Under the pieces are notes generated by a model, which ran no database searches, had not been told where the DNA came from, and saw nothing but the letters and a program-made list of their open reading frames with translations. DNA of 64,000 bases from Lathyrus oleraceus. Its lineage: Eukaryota; Streptophyta; Magnoliopsida; Fabales; Fabaceae. This document shows positions 1 through 10,054 of the stretch, piece by piece (within the stretch, counting starts at the first letter, position 1; each line of letters opens with the position of its first letter). The stretch is taken from assembly GCF_024323335.1 (NCBI RefSeq), contig NC_066584.1, positions 237,627,494 to 237,691,493 on the forward strand, in the 5' to 3' direction. Made by a program: the position numbers and the translations under genes.

Positions 1-922
1 CCAATTCGCCATATTCTGCGGATCCGTATGGTTCCTGTTGGGCATAATGATGCATCGAACTATCTTGTTCCGAACCACATGGTGGTACTTTCCGTCGTCT
101 TTGACCTTGATGAGGTGCGAGGAACAAAAATAGTCGATGTTGAGGAACTCGGCCGGCAAGGCAGGTAAGTTGGCGAGCCTATCCCCCAAATTCAGGCCTA
201 ATGCTATGGAGGTGATGATTCCTCCAAAATAGAACGCCGTGTTGTCTCTCATATAGGCAGCCTGTATGTTGGCCAACAAGAATGGGGGTGGCATTGAACG
301 CCACCAGAGTGAACACACAGTGAAGAAAGAAGAGCTCATTAGAGTTTACCTTGTGATTGTTGACTCTTCCGAAAACCATGTGCCCTAAGACTCGATGGAA
401 ATATCTTATAGTCGGGTTATGGATGTACGTTGTATTGAGCGTATCCCATCTTGTGACGTTCACGTTGGTGAGGTTGTGCCACACTCCAAATGCTATTTCC
501 GACCATCCACCCGAGATACAGCAGTGAACTCCCTCTCCATGACAGAAACCACTTATTCTTTCTATTTGAGTCTGGTTTATGGAATACTCGGTACCAAACA
601 TTCTAAATGTGGCGGCTCCGGTGAGAAACTGAGTTACACCATGAGGGGTAATATAGGAGAATGAACTCAGGAATTCCAGGGTCAACGCCTTATAAGTTGG
701 TTGCAGGTTGGTGCAAAGCTGCGTCAAACTAGAGTTGTTCAACATCCATTCTACACCCTCTGAAAGCCCCAACTCCGTCAGACAAGCATTATCGACGTAC
801 CTCGTAGCTTGGACTGAACGTTGATAGAACCTGAGGTAGTTGTCTCTCTGTCGCTCGTCGGCTTCTCCCTCTCTGAATACGATATTTGAAAGGTCGGGAG
901 CAACTCTCTCTTGACGGGCCAT
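1..922 (-). pseudogene. ATHILA ORF-1-type protein of gypsy A, frameshifted and cut by the window edge
   Basis: The reading frame starts at ATG 922 (MARQERVAPDLSN...) and runs 247 codons to a stop at 179. It resembles the ATHILA ORF-1 family found in Athila retroelements, with the typical FRMFGTEYSINQTQIERISGF segment in which incoming elements test a conserved start of a globular domain. Function is unknown; in Athila elements this ORF sits downstream of pol, in the env position. The break looks like one extra G in a G run (plus-strand C run 183-187): past it another frame continues through LANLPALPAEFLNIDYF to position 1. So this is probably a once longer protein with a single-base frameshift. 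I chose 922 as start because a TATA box lies about 190 bases upstream and no homologous sequence precedes it. Confidence 0.6.
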
Positions 923-1109
923 TTAGTGTGTGAATTTAAAAATATAGGTTTCGGTGGAAGAGATGGATTTCGTGAGTTATAAGGCACTCAGTCGTTTCTC
1001 GCTTAAAATAGGATGTGATGGAAGGGTTAATGGAGAAAAAAGTGGTGTAAGTGGGATGGTTAAGGAAAACAGAAGGACTAGATGAGGAAGAAGAAGAGAA
1101 GAGCGCCTG

Positions 1110-1325
1110 TTTTTATAGGTGCGCCTTCTGGATCCGTGACGATCGTCACAGGGCTGTTACGGTCGTCACACGTAACGGTATTGCGTAACGGTCATATGCA
1201 ACGGTCGTGTGTAACAATCATGTACTTAATGTGTGACGTGCATGGCATTTTTGTGACGGGCGTCACGCCTCTGTGACGGGCGTAACACTGCATGTGACGG
1301 TCGTCACATGCAACGGTCACAATTT
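1110..1325 (-). promoter_or_regulatory. Palindrome array and TATA box ahead of the gypsy A ORF
   Basis: On the minus strand this holds repeated CpG-containing palindromes built on GTGACG/CGTCAC: a perfect 14-bp one at 1136-1149 (GTGACGATCGTCAC), near-perfect ones at 1253-1266, 1272-1285 and 1294-1307, and many loose GTAACGGTC words between. Immediately downstream (toward the ORF) is TATAAAAA at 1117-1110. Position and order suggest a promoter for the ORF that begins at 922. TGACG/CGTCA is a known core for plant bZIP factors; binding here is inference. Confidence 0.5.
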
Positions 1326-1646
1326 TTGCAAAAAGGCCAAAAAATATAAAAAATTTAACAGTAGTAACACAATAGTAACGATAATAGAAACACAATACAA
1401 CAGCAGTATAAAATAAAATAAAAGCAATATGGAATTAACAGCAGTAAAAAGAAACTGACGGAGGTAAATTAAATTTATTGTAGAAGCAAAAATAAATAAC
1501 AATGTTATTTAAATTAAATTAAAGGACTAAAGTTAAATGTAACATTAAAAGAAATAATAGAAATAAAAATGATCCCTCCCCACACTAAAACATAGCAATG
1601 TCCTCATTGCTTTAATGTGAGTAGGAGAATTCAACGGTCGATGTAA
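1326..1646. other. AT-rich non-coding stretch with polypurine-like motif
   Basis: A+T-rich DNA with no credible ORF. Minus-strand AGTGTGGGGAGGGA near 1571-1586, preceded by a GAGGACATTGC stretch, resembles the polypurine tract region that precedes the 3' LTR in Athila-like elements (compare the region at 24536-24600 of gypsy B). I cannot fix an LTR boundary here. Confidence 0.4.
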
Positions 1647-1864
1647 TCAGCCATAGTTCTGTCCCAAAGCAGCTACAGCCTGGTTCAAGTGATCAAACTG
1701 TTCGACAGTGGCATCCATTAAGCCTAATACATCAAGGCGCATGCTCTTTATTTCATCTTTCACATTAGTAATGTCAGTGTGGAAACCATCCAAACGGGTA
1801 AGGATTATGGTTAGATTTTCGGCATAGGATGGAAGTTCCAGTTCATCTAGGTTATAGTAGTTTG
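1647..1864 (-). pseudogene. C-terminal piece of a gypsy A ORF
   Basis: About 72 codons in frame, from the copia 1 insertion edge at 1864 to the stop at 1647-1649. The peptide is acidic and heptad-like (NLDELELPSYAENLTIILT...), probably coiled coil, and ends ALGQNYG. Residues upstream of 1864 in the same frame come from the copia LTR and are not part of it. It looks like the tail of an env-position ORF; the rest should lie across the copia insertion but is missing there, because the far side of copia 1 joins unrelated MULE sequence. Confidence 0.45.
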
Positions 1865-2351
1865 TGAAGGAGAATTGCCATCCAAGGCGCAACGGAATTT
1901 AAAAAGTTTCTCCATTTAGTGATCCTTACGAATGGGCATGATCAGTGATAGAATCGTTACCTCTTGTGGCGATTCAAACCTTTGGTGCAGATCTCTTGGA
2001 ATGATCAAAACCTTGGATACAAATCCACGGGGCGATCACGAACGTTGAACGATGACAACGTCTCTACTCAGTCCATACGAACGGATTCCTTCAATCGCAG
2101 TGCTAGCTGTTATGAATGAAGGCTTTGAGTGAGAGAAAGAGAGATACGAAATTCTAACTCTTCAGTTGTGTTGTATTCCCATACAATGCTTCTGCACAAG
2201 AGTTCTATTTATAGAACCACTTGTGTGGGCTTCAAGCCAAAAAGCCCACTTAAGTGAATTTTTGGCCCATAATAAAGAAAAAGCCTTTTATTATTAATAA
2301 ATAATTCGATACAAGTACCAAAAGTATTGGCCTCTAGGGCTTACACCAACA
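1865..2351 (-). repeat. 3' LTR of copia 1 (short form)
   Basis: Begins (minus) TGTTGGTGTAAGCCC and ends TTCTCCTTCA, with TATA sequence TATAAATAG near 2212-2204. At 487 bp it is far shorter than the copia 2 LTRs (1382 and 1350 bp). The difference is one ~0.9-kb block present in copia 2 between its AAAGGCTTTTTCTTTATTATG stretch and the GGGCC...CACTTAAGTGGGC segment, absent here. Confidence 0.85.
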
Positions 2352-2365
2352 ATCTCCCACTAGCA

Positions 2366-5300
2366 CTAGAGCCAATCAGGCATACCCCTAATGCCCATTG
2401 ATATAGTATGGCCATCATGCTTCTGCTGCGCAAGAGGCTTTATCAGTGGGTCAACAATATTGTCAAGTGTAGGTACTCTACATATTTTCACATCTCCTCT
2501 ATCTATTATCTCTTGTATGAGGTGATAATGCCTAAGTATCTGTTTGGATCGTTGGTGAGATCTAGGCTCCTTAGCTTGTGCGATAGCACCATTGTTATCA
2601 TAATAGAGACCAATGGGATCCACAATGCTAGGGACTATGCCAAGTTCACTAATGAACTTTTTGATCCAAACAACTTCCTTTGCTGCACTTAAGGCAACAA
2701 TATACTCGGCCTCGGTTGTAGAATCAGCAACTGTATCTTGCTTTGAACTTTTCTAACTCACAGCGCCACCATTTAAGCAAAACACATAACCATTGGAACC
2801 ATTCATATTAAAGAGTCTCAGCACTTTGTCTATGTTCCCTGACTTAGGCCAAGCAATTTTGTGATCTATCTCTATAGATTCTGATTCCTAATTTATAGGT
2901 TGCTTCACCTAGGTCCTTCATAGAAAAGCATTTCCCCAACCAAGACTTTACATGTTGCAGGGTAGGGATATCATTTCCAATGAGTAATATGTCATCTACA
3001 TATAATACCAGGAACACGATCATGCTTCCACTAACCTTCTTGTAGACACAAGGCTCATCTTCGTTTTTGATGAATCCATGAGTAATACATCACCTTGATC
3101 AGATATCCATATATCTCAGGTAGGTGACGTATCCTGCCTGACCTACGCTGGTCTTGTTCTACTTGAGCAGGTTGCTCTTACACAACTATTTGTGTTTCCT
3201 GCTCTAATTCCTCCATAGGTGTATCAATGCTTTGTGATTCTTGAATTTCTTCAAGCTCTACTTTCCTCCCGCTGATTCCTTTGGAATTAAAATCCTTTTC
3301 TAGGAAAACTCCAGTTCGAGCGACAAACACTTTGCCCTCAGAAGGATTGTAGAAGTAATACCCTCTTGTTTCTTTAGGATATCCCACAAATAAGCATTTG
3401 TCAGGTTTGGGCTCAAGCTTAGTTGAAATTTGTCGTTTCACATAAACTTCTCAACCCCAAATCTTCATGTAAGACATATGTGGTTTCATACCACTCCATA
3501 TCTCATATGGTGTCTTCTCAACCTTTTTGGATAGAACACGATTAAGTGTGTAAGCTGATGTCAATAGTGCATGTCCTCAAAAGGAGTTTGGAAGATCGGC
3601 GTGACTCATCATGGATCGGACCATGTCCAACAGGGTTCGATTTCTTCTCTCAGATACACCATTCCATTGGGGTGTTCCAGGAGGAGTGAGTTGGGATAGG
3701 ATCCCACACTCTTTCAGATGGTCATCAAACTCACCACCTCGATCTGATCGAAGAGTTTTAATATTCTTACCTAGTTGGTTTTGTACTTCATTCTTGAATT
3801 CCTTGAACTTTTGAAAGGACTCTGATTTGTGTTTCATTAAATACACATAACCATATCTACTGAAATCATCAGTAAATGTGATGAAGTACTGAAAACCTCC
3901 TCTGGCTGGCATGTTCAGTGGTCCACATACATCAGTATGTATGAGGGCCAAAAGATCATTATCTCTTTCAATTTTTCCTGTGAATGGAGACTTTGTCATC
4001 TTTCCAATTAAACAAGATCTACATGTCTCATATGATTCATAATCAAAAGAGTCCAACAGTCCATCTTTATGGAGTTTAGAAATGCGTTTCTCATTTATGT
4101 GGCCTAATCGACAATGCCAAAGGTAAGTTGGATTTAACTCATTAGGTTTCATCCTTTTATTATTAATGTTATAAATAGGCATTTTAAGATCAAGGACATA
4201 TATTCCTTTGTTCATTTGTGCAGAAGCATAAAATATATCATTCAAATAAATTGAGCAACAATTGTTCTTTATTATAAATGAAAAACCAAACTTGTCCAAA
4301 CAAGAAATGGAAATAATATTCCTGTTAATTGCAGGTACATAATAACAGTTCTCTAACTGAATTATTAAACCACTAGGTAAAGTCAATACATAAGTTCCTA
4401 CGGCTAAAGCAGCAACCTTTGCTCCATAGCCAACTCGTAGGTCGACTTCACCTTTTGCCAAATCTCTACTCCTTTTTAGTCCCTGCACATTTGTACAAAT
4501 GTGAGAACCGCATCCAGTATCTAATACCCATGATGCAGAAGTAGATAAATTAATTTCAATAACAAAAATACTTGAAGTTGAAGTCTCTACTCCATTCTTC
4601 TTATCTTCCAGGTACTTTGGGCAGTTTCTCTTCCAGTGTCCGGTCTTACCGCAATGGAAGTAAGTGCCTTCTTTTGCTATGCCTCCACTAGGCTTTAAAG
4701 CAGCAACGGTGGGTTTGGTTTTGGCAACTTTCTTGCCTTTCCCTTTATCACCCTGCTTAGTGGGTCTTTTGTTCTGTCTCTTTCCATTTCCGATTATCAG
4801 AATGGACTTCCCTTTTCACTTCAGATTCTGCTCGGCAGTTCTTAACATGGCGAGCAATTCAGGAAGAGATTTGTCCATATCATTCATATTGAAATTTAGG
4901 ACAAATTGACTGAAACTATCTGGCAACGATTGCAAGATCAAATCATTCGCAAGTTCCTTTTCGAGGAGAAAACCCAATCTCTCTAGGTTTTCCACATACC
5001 CAATCATCTTGAGTACATGGGGACCTACAAGGGCTCCCTCAGCTAACTTGCCTTGAAAAAGGGCTTTTGAAACTTCAAATCTCTCATGCCTTGCTTGCTC
5101 TTGATAGAGCATTTTCAGGTGTTCGATCATATCGAACGCTGCCATGTTCTCATGTTGCTTTTGCAATTCTGAGTTCATGGTAGCTAGCATGAGACAAGCA
5201 GTTTCATTGGCATCATCAACATGCTTCTTATAAGCATATCTTTCTGCCTTAGGTGCAGAATTAGGAGGTTCCTCTTCAGGAACAGGTGTCTCCAAGACAT

Positions 5301-5424
5301 ACAACTTTTTATCATGTTTGAGGACAATCCTCAGGTTTCGGTGCCAATCCAGAAAATTTGTCCCAGACAATTTTTCCTTATCAAGGATTGATCGCAGGAT
5401 GTTGTTAGAGGTGTTTGCTGTCAT
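2366..5424 (-). pseudogene. Ty1/copia gag-pol, internally deleted (copia 1)
   Basis: In order from 5424: Gag (MTANTSNNILRS...), zinc knuckle CFHCGKTGHWKRNC-like sequence (~4665-4620), protease region near DTGCGSHI (~4510), GAG-pre-integrase with HCRLGH (~4110), integrase core (HTDVCGP, SDRGGEF) ending near 3577 at an in-frame stop, then a decayed integrase C-terminus (3441-3178). Reverse transcriptase is largely missing: sequence jumps at about 3070 from the linker to just before the YVDD motif region (~3000). Part of RNase H is also deleted near 2800; the final RNase H tail (2623-2366) survives. Compared with copia 2, two internal deletions and several stops are clear. It is TNT1-94-like in composition and cannot encode a working polyprotein. 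Confidence 0.85.
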
Positions 5425-6402
5425 GGTAATCTACACAAGGATTAATGAAAATGTAAGTATCATTGACATATTTAATTAGGCCTTTAATTAAATATGCTCC
5501 CACTGTTTTACTCAAAACAAATGACCCTCATCATTTGATTCGGAAAATCCCGTTGGAAGATCTTCTAGTGGGCCGAGATCCATATTTCACTTTGTTTTAA
5601 GTCTGCGTAGGCGGATTACACAAAACTAGGTTATTTAGGTAGGAACTCCTTCCAATTGTATCTCATACAACTCTCGAAAATTTCAATTGGGTGAATAACT
5701 CCTTATTCCAATCCATCATATGGATCATTCCCAACTCTTGATTCTAAACATATATATAATCTTATTATAATTTGTTTAGTTAAGTTTGACCCATTGTTTT
5801 AACAGTTGGATATTACAATTATCCCATCACACCTCACTAATATAGAACATGCACCTCGCGTAGGCGAAACCTACATTATTCGATACTAGTCTTGATGAGT
5901 GTTAAAACTTGGAAAGCATAAACTTAATATTTATTTTGAGGGAACTGCAATTTTTCTGATCTCACCGGCTTGTTTATCATATAAACCGTCTCTCACATGC
6001 ATCAACATACATACAAACATAATGAAACAGTTATGGCCCCTAGCGCAATTGTTCTCCCAAGCCAATGAGAGAACCTAAGCTAACCTAACAACGATCTAAG
6101 CTTCTCCAAGAAAGATCTTCAAGGTTGTCCTCCTTTGGCACTGACTTCTTTGCTTTCTTCGTAACATTACATAAAGAAACTCGTTTTACATACGAGGGAG
6201 TGAGATGAGAAAAGAAGTTACATTTGGGAGATTAAGAGAGAGGCACGACACGCAGGTCGTATTTTAAAACCCAAAGCAGAATAAAGGAAAACTAAGGCCA
6301 TAACCGATCACCACAAGACAATAATAAACACTTTATTATTATTATTATTAATTCATTTAATTAATTAAAACCAAATTAAATTTCGACGACCGATCACCAC
6401 AT
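5425..6402 (-). other. Untranslated leader of copia 1
   Basis: Non-coding DNA between gag and the breakpoint, collinear with about 9088-10054 of copia 2 on the opposite strand. It contains an ATT microsatellite near 6331-6350. No gene is visible. Confidence 0.75.
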
Positions 6403-7007
6403 TATAATGAACAATTCATTTAAAATTTTTATTATTCGAGCATCTTCGATAGAATGCTCATCTAAGTATAAACTATTATAGTACGACTTAAGGCATGAAA
6501 GTAGTATACCTTGACCTCTTGCATTATCATCTAACAAATCAGTCTCCAAGAGATTCATGCAAATTGAATTTGCATAGTTGGGTTTACCATTAACAGCCTT
6601 ACCTTCAATGGGCAGTCCCAAAAGCATGTAGACGTCTTCTAACGTCACTGTACACTCACCGGTTGGGAACCAAAATGTGTGTGTCTCTGGTCTCCATCTT
6701 TCGCATAAAGCTAAAATGAATTTGTTATCTACGGATCAAGACAAAATCTTGCTTATATGACCAAAACTGGCGAGTTCAACATAAGGTTGAATCATCGGGT
6801 CCATATGGACATATTCGTGGACCCGAGTCCGGAACCTTGATACATCCTATAAAATAAAGAACAAAAAACTTGACTAAGTTGGTATGTTAAAATAAAAGGG
6901 GGTTGGTGAAGATGAAAGATAAAAAGTTAACAAAAGAAAAAACTTACAGATGTTGCGATGTTTGCAACTGTTCCTCTATGTGATTCGCCCATTGTGAGGA
7001 TAGACAT
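6403..7007 (-). pseudogene. PMD (plant mobile domain, MAIN-like) gene of MULE A, truncated
   Basis: Exon 1 is 60 nt (7007-6948) and ends at a GTAAG donor; the intron runs to an acceptor at 6848-6847; exon 2 starts at 6846 with DVSRF and continues through PMIQPYVELA, ERWRPETHTFWFPTGE and VTLEDVYMLLGLPIEG, the hallmark of the PMD family seen in MULEs and in the MAIN proteins. Exon and intron layout matches the MULE B copy at 36102-36262. An in-frame stop lies near 6739 (Trp codon turned to TGA), and the gene is lost after RIIK at about 6410. Role: PMD proteins are linked to silencing or transposition control; function in MULEs is not settled. Confidence 0.75.
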
Positions 7008-7202
7008 TTTGTCGGGGGGTTGGTGTAGATGAAACTACAAGAAGTTATTGCAGATGAAATTGTAGAAGAAGTATTAAAGAAGTAGTGAGAGTGATGGTGT
7101 GGAAGAAGTGTTGATGAAGTGGATGTATTTATAGGCAAATGGATGGGAGCATGAAAAGTTGTGCTTGCATGGTGTCTCCACTTGAATTGGCGACCATGTA
7201 CA

Positions 7203-8296
7203 TGTTGGTGTAAGCCCTAGAGGCCAATACTTATGGTACTTGTATCGAATTATTTATTAATAATAAAAGGCTTTTTCTTTATTATGTTTGTCTAATAAAG
7301 TTCCTAGAATAGATAGTCCGTTTAATGTATCAAGTGTGACTTAATCATGAGATCACATTAAACATAAGGACATTATTCTTAAAGTATCCATAGTCGAGCT
7401 TTATTGTGAAGTGGGATAACATTAAAGCATTAAGACTATTATGTATATAGACTGATGATCACATCTCATGGATCATGGATAAGGAGTTATCAAGTCTTAA
7501 ACATAGGTATGAATATTAAGAGTAATATTTATACCGGATTGACCCGCTATGAGAATACTATATAGAAAGTTATGCAAAGTGTCATAAGTTATTCTCATGG
7601 TGATAATGGTGTATGCCACTCTTCGACCTGAAACCACTATGGACCCTAGATGTAGAGTCGAGTGCTTTGTTGCTGATCTAACATTGTTCGTAACTGGATA
7701 ACCATAAAGATAGTTGATGGGTACTCCACGAAGCATGCTGAGGGACATGAGTGTCCTAGATGGAATTTGCCCATCCTGCGTAACAGGATAAATGTCTATG
7801 GGCCCAATATTGAACTGGACAAGGATGACACGGTATATGCCTTGTGTTCAATATAGACATAAGGGCAAAAGGGTAATTGTGCACATAAGTATTATCACAA
7901 AAGGATTTGTCAGATCACATGACATTTTCATGTCTTGGGTAGCAGTGATGTGTTGTTAGATACCGCTCACTGTTTATTATGTTAAATACGTGATTTAATA
8001 TAATTGCCAATGCCGTGAAAACCTACAGGGTCACACATAAAAGGACGGATTGATGAGAGATAGAGTAACTAAGGAATACCGTAATGTACGGTGCACTTAA
8101 GTGAATTGTAGAACATCGTAAGGTACGGTGTACTTAAGTAGAATATGAAATATGGTAAAGTACCACGCGCTTAAGTGATTTTGGCATATTATAAGATATG
8201 GGCCACATACACTTTAGTGGGCTTTTTAGCTTGCAGCCCACACAAGTGGTTCTATAAATATAACCCTTGTGTAGAAGCATTTGTGCAATTGCAATT

Positions 8297-8353
<57 letters not shown>

Positions 8354-8584
8354 ACTTAAAGCTTTCATTTGTAGTAGCTAGCACTGAGATTGAAGGAATC
8401 CGTTCGTGTGGACTGAGTATAGATGTTGTCATCATTCAACGTTCGTGATCGCTCTGTAGATCTGCATCAAAGGTTACAATTGCCACAAGAGGTAACGATT
8501 CTATCACTGATCATGCCCATTCGTAAGGATCACTAAAGGAGAAATTTTAAATTCCGCTGCGTTTTGGATCGCTCTTCTCCTTTA
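7203..8584 (+). repeat. 5' LTR of copia 2
   Basis: Starts TGTTGGTGTAAG and ends TCTCCTTTA. The promoter signal TATAAATA lies at 8254-8261. A (TC)n microsatellite of about 47 bp follows at 8302-8348. Includes a ~0.9-kb block absent from the copia 1 LTR. Confidence 0.93.
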
Positions 8585-8585
8585 G

Positions 8586-8597
8586 TGGTATCAGAGC
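8586..8597 (+). other. Primer binding site of copia 2
   Basis: TGGTATCAGAGC, one base after the 5' LTR, is the classic site complementary to the 3' end of plant initiator methionine tRNA and primes minus-strand DNA synthesis. Confidence 0.95.
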
Positions 8598-10054
8598 CAC
8601 TTACGAAACCATGCATCTGATAGCTGTTTATTTTTTTATTTTCTGTATTATTACGATTACAAGACAGAATGAATCAAAGAATAAACGAGTAATTAAATTT
8701 GGCATCATGTGTGTACGATTTGGATGATTGATGTTGACTATGCTTCGGAATCCGACATTAGTATGGTGAAACAACGATACATCGGTCGTCCATAGGTTAT
8801 GCAATTGAGATCGATCAAGTTATATATATGATATAAGTAATCCTTATGCAAAATACGGTATATATGATATACTGTTTCTATTTCGTTCATTCAAACACTT
8901 AATGGTTGTTTTCCTTTGAGCGATCAATGTTCGTTTGCTTCTTGATCCGACATTAGTATGGCGAAGCAATGACGCTGCCCCCTTGACCCCTGTCCACTGA
9001 TCGGTCAGCGGAACCCCCGTCCCGCTGACCGGGCAGCGGAACCCTCGTCCCGCTGATCGGGCAGCGGACCCCCGGCTAACTCTGCGTAGTGTGATCGGTC
9101 GCCGAAATTTAATTTGGTTTTAATTAATTAAAAGAATTAAAATTAATAATAATAATGTGTTTATTCTTATTGTCTTGTGGTGATCGGTTATGGCCTTAGT
9201 TTTCCTTTATTTTGTTTTGGGTTTTTAAAATACGACCTGCGTGTCGTGCCTCTCTTTTAATCTCTTAATGTAACTTCTTTTCTCATCTCACTCCCTCATA
9301 TGTAAAACGAGTTTCTTTTATGTAATGTAATGTTATGAAGAAAGAGAAGAATTCAATATCAAAGGAGGACAACCTTGAAGATCTTGCTTGAAGAAGCTTA
9401 GATCGTTATTAGGTTAACAATTGCGCTAGGGGCCATAACTGTTTCATTATGTATGTTGATGCATGTGAATGTATGTTGATGCATGTGAGAGACGATTTAT
9501 ATGATAAATAAGCCGGTGAGATCAGAATAATTGCAAATTCCCTCAAATTAAATATTAAGTTTATGCTTTCCAAGTTTTAGCACTCATCAAGACTAGTATC
9601 AGATAATGTAGGTTTTGCCTACGCGAGGTGCATGTTCTATATTAGTAAGGTGCGATAGGATAATTGTAATATCCAATTGCTAAAACAATGGATCAAACTT
9701 AACTAAACAAATTATAATAAGATTATATATGTTTAGAAGCAAGAGTTGGAAATGATCCATGTGATGGATTGGAATAAGGAGTTATTCACCCAACTAAAAT
9801 ATTCAAGAGTTGTATTAGATACAATTGGAAGGAGTTCCTACCTAAATAAACTAGTTTTGTGTAATCCGCCTACGCGGACTTAAAACAAAGTGAAATGTGG
9901 ATCTCGACCCACTAGAAAATCTTCCAACAGGATTTTCCGAATCAAATGGTGAGGGTCATTTGTTTTGAGTAAAATAGTGGGAGCATATTTAATTAAAGGC
10001 CTAATTAAATATGTTATTGATACTTATATTTTCATTATTTTCATGTAGATTACC
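8598..10054 (+). other. Long untranslated leader of copia 2
   Basis: About 1.46 kb without a credible ORF. Notable are three to four ~30-bp GC-rich repeats at 8985-9070, built around CCGCTGACCGGGCAGCGGA with an internal inverted repeat, and a short direct repeat of TGTATGTTGATGCATGTGA at 9450-9490. A CATGTAG/ATTACC just before the gag ATG resembles a splice acceptor, so the leader may contain an intron; no donor is obvious to me. Confidence 0.6.

Larger units (their letters stand above)
1..1864 (-). mobile_element. Athila-like Ty3/gypsy fragment (gypsy A)
   Basis: Minus-strand remains of an Athila-lineage LTR retrotransposon. Visible parts are an ATHILA-type ORF running off the left edge, a palindrome array with a TATA box ahead of it, a polypurine-like stretch near 1571-1590, and the C-terminal end of another ORF at 1647-1864. 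No gag or pol is seen. The right side is cut by the copia 1 LTR at 1865. It is unclear whether all parts come from one element: the polypurine-like motif lies between the two ORF pieces, which would be odd within a single copy. Confidence 0.7.
1865..6402 (-). mobile_element. Truncated Ty1/copia element (copia 1)
   Basis: Minus-strand copia element of the same family as copia 2 (7203-15377). It keeps the 3' LTR (1865-2351), an internally deleted gag-pol (2366-5424) and most of the leader (5425-6402), but lacks the 5' LTR and primer binding site. The left flank GTTTG (1860-1864) is the candidate target duplication, whose partner is lost. The break at about 6402 falls at the sequence corresponding to ~9088 of copia 2, next to that copy's GC-rich leader repeats. 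Confidence 0.85.

Noticed and set aside
8134..8381. ORFs encoding Arg-Glu or Ser-Leu runs
   Set aside because: Pure (TC)n microsatellite in the copia LTR.
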